Part shown: piece after piece, positions 5,806 through 6,300 of the stretch | Layout of the letters: each line of letters starts with the position of its first letter | How positions within the stretch are numbered: the stretch's first letter is position 1 | Source of the DNA: Sphingobacteriales bacterium | GTDB lineage: Bacteria; Bacteroidota; Bacteroidia; Chitinophagales; Chitinophagaceae | Direction: 5' to 3' | Assembly (NCBI GenBank): GCA_947472965.1 | Contig: CANJEF010000082.1 | Location: 1 to 6,300, forward strand | Length of the DNA: 6,300 bases | Position numbers and translations under genes: made by a program | The notes under the pieces: generated by a model | The model's database searches: none | The model's input: the letters and a program-made list of their open reading frames with translations, nothing else | Told to the model about the DNA's origin: nothing

Positions 5806-6000
5806 TGGCGCGAATGAGAATGCACCGAAGGTGCAGACGAATGAGTGCCGGGGTGGTGGATTTAATTTTAAAAAGTAATTCGGAAAATAGTATCTTATTA
5901 AAGTTGTATTTGTTTTTAGATTCCACCACCCCGGCACCGATATCGGATCGCTCCGCGCTCCTCGTCGGTGCCACCCCTCCTATCCAGGAGGGGAGTCTTT
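5779..6000. repeat. Palindromic GC-rich element: two inverted ~80-bp modules around an AT-rich core
   Basis: The outer 31 bases of the left arm (5779-5809) are the reverse complement of 5970-6000 with one mismatch (5797/5982). The inner 16 bases (5845-5860) are the exact reverse complement of 5922-5937. Between these ends the arms differ: 5810-5844 has the hairpin TGCACC-GAA-GGTGCA (5821-5835) flanked by a direct repeat CGAATGAG (5811-5818, 5838-5845), while 5938-5969 has a different structure, with GGCACCGA (5933-5940) pairing TCGGTGCC (5965-5972) and an inner CGGA-TCGC-TCCG hairpin. Each outer end is itself a hairpin (CCCCTCC, 6-nt loop, GGAGGGG). The core at 5861-5921 is strongly AT-rich and has no convincing gene. 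No transposase is present. The layout fits a non-autonomous, MITE-like or REP-like intergenic repeat; stop-poor frames through it on both strands are by-products of the symmetry. Confidence 0.85.
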
Positions 6001-6002
6001 TT
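5974..6002 (+). terminator. Intrinsic terminator formed by the right arm of the palindromic element
   Basis: CCCCTCC (5974-5980) pairs with GGAGGGG (5987-5993) around TATCCA, and the hairpin is followed by AGTC and five T (5998-6002). It would stop rightward transcription before the microprotein gene. If the hflX operon transcript ends here, it carries a roughly 385-nt 3' untranslated region containing the whole palindrome. Confidence 0.6.
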
Positions 6003-6046
6003 AAATGTTTTTTACGCATCAGAAAGTAAAAGTATATTTTTACGAT

Positions 6047-6151
6047 ATGGAAAAATTTTATTCATTTTTCAAAAAATACAAAGGAGAAATCATTGTAGGT
6101 ATAGTTGTTTTTATTGCTCTATTATTAAGGGGAATATTCAAGAAAAAATAA
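6047..6151 (+). CDS. 34-residue single-helix membrane microprotein
   Basis: ATG at 6047 to TAA at 6149-6151 encodes 34 residues. A basic, aromatic N-terminus (M-E-K-F-Y-S-F-F-K-K-Y-K-G-E) is followed by one hydrophobic stretch of about 16 residues (I15-L29: I-I-V-G-I-V-V-F-I-A-L-L-L) and then a basic tail (R-G-I-F-K-K-K). This is the typical design of a small inner-membrane protein with lysines at both ends of the helix. It starts 45 nt after the T run of the right-arm terminator and ends 16 nt before the next start codon, so it may be co-transcribed with the DUF1801 gene. A partial -7-like stretch (TATATTTT, 6033-6040) precedes it, but no full promoter is clear. Resemblance to known families is not recognised, and function is unknown. 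Confidence 0.55.
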   Translation: MEKFYSFFKKYKGEIIVGIVVFIALLLRGIFKKK

Positions 6152-6167
6152 CCTAGTATTAAAGTCT

Positions 6168-6300
6168 ATGAAAGACACAAAAATCACATCAGTCAAAGAT
6201 TATATTAAGGCATTGCCTGCTGAACTGCGAACAGGATTTGAAGAGCTGCGTGAACTGATAACAAAAAATGCCTCTGATGCTGAAGAAGGAATGAGCTATG
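6168..6300 (+). CDS. DUF1801 (YdhG-like) domain protein, 5' part only
   Basis: The first 44 residues run from ATG at 6168 to the window edge. The pattern S-V-K-D-Y-I-K-A-L-P-A-E-L-R-T-G-F-E-E-L-R-E-L-I (8-31), followed by D-A-E-E-G-M-S-Y (37-44), matches the start of DUF1801/YdhG proteins, which typically read 'D-E-Y-I-x-x-L-P ... L-R-x-x-I ... A-x-E-x-I-S-Y-G-M-P'. Full members are about 110-140 residues, so most of the domain is missing. B. subtilis YdhG has been linked to intracellular iron handling, but the biochemical role of the family is not settled and no function is asserted here. It follows the microprotein gene by 16 nt on the same strand, with no terminator between. Confidence 0.82.
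   Translation, partial: MKDTKITSVKDYIKALPAELRTGFEELRELITKNASDAEEGMSY

Noticed and set aside
5779..6000. CRISPR array or integron attC site
   Set aside because: There are only two copies, in inverted and not direct orientation, with no regularly spaced direct repeats or spacers and no cas or integrase gene nearby.
5702..6019. A 105-codon open frame on the minus strand through the palindromic region
   Set aside because: It runs through both arms and the AT-rich core; open frames on both strands follow from the GC-rich inverted modules, and the translation shows no fold-like pattern.
5805..6156. Two open frames on the plus strand (5805-6029 and 5968-6156) in and after the repeat
   Set aside because: They are by-products of the repeat; the second also overlaps the more protein-like 34-residue membrane ORF in another frame.

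Overview
The window reads as a chromosomal segment of a Bacteroidota bacterium, most likely from the Chitinophagaceae or a close relative. The evidence is moderate-to-low GC, genes without clear Shine-Dalgarno sequences, two exact matches to the Bacteroidota -7 promoter consensus TAnnTTTG, secreted proteins whose signal peptides end in A-Q, and protein families typical of the phylum (DUF6807, a small outer-membrane beta-barrel, a Bacteroidota-type Rieske ferredoxin). The genus is an inference and cannot be fixed from sequence reading alone.

Left part (1-2400): a secreted DUF6807 (PmoA-like) protein runs leftward off the window edge. It is divergent from a complete sugar-porter MFS transporter (935-2311) that ends in a strong hairpin terminator (2330-2361). 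DUF6807 proteins are often found near carbohydrate genes, so the pair looks like the edge of a sugar-uptake or sugar-processing locus.

Middle part (2378-3671): a small two-helix membrane protein lies on the minus strand, tail to tail with the transporter. Divergent from it is a 238-residue secreted beta-barrel protein preceded by two tandem Bacteroidota-type promoter matches. A 155-bp spacer follows, with a doubtful 26-codon antisense ORF.

Right-middle part (3672-5614): an apparent operon of hflX (GTG start; ribosome-associated GTPase), a Rieske [2Fe-2S] ferredoxin-like protein that overlaps the end of hflX by 11 nt, and a VOC-fold protein 31 nt further on. The first two genes are probably translationally coupled.

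Right part (5615-6300): the most unusual stretch. A 222-bp palindromic element (5779-6000) is built from two inverted copies of an approximately 80-bp GC-rich module around a 61-bp AT-rich centre. The module ends are nearly identical between the arms, while the middle of each arm differs in sequence but is still able to form a hairpin. A decayed partial copy of the module end lies just upstream (5647-5668). The right arm also has the form of an intrinsic terminator. After it come a 34-residue single-helix membrane microprotein and the start of a DUF1801 (YdhG-like) protein that runs off the right edge.

Most of the window is ordinary chromosomal content. The palindromic element is the best candidate for something undescribed, and the two very small ORFs are secondary candidates.
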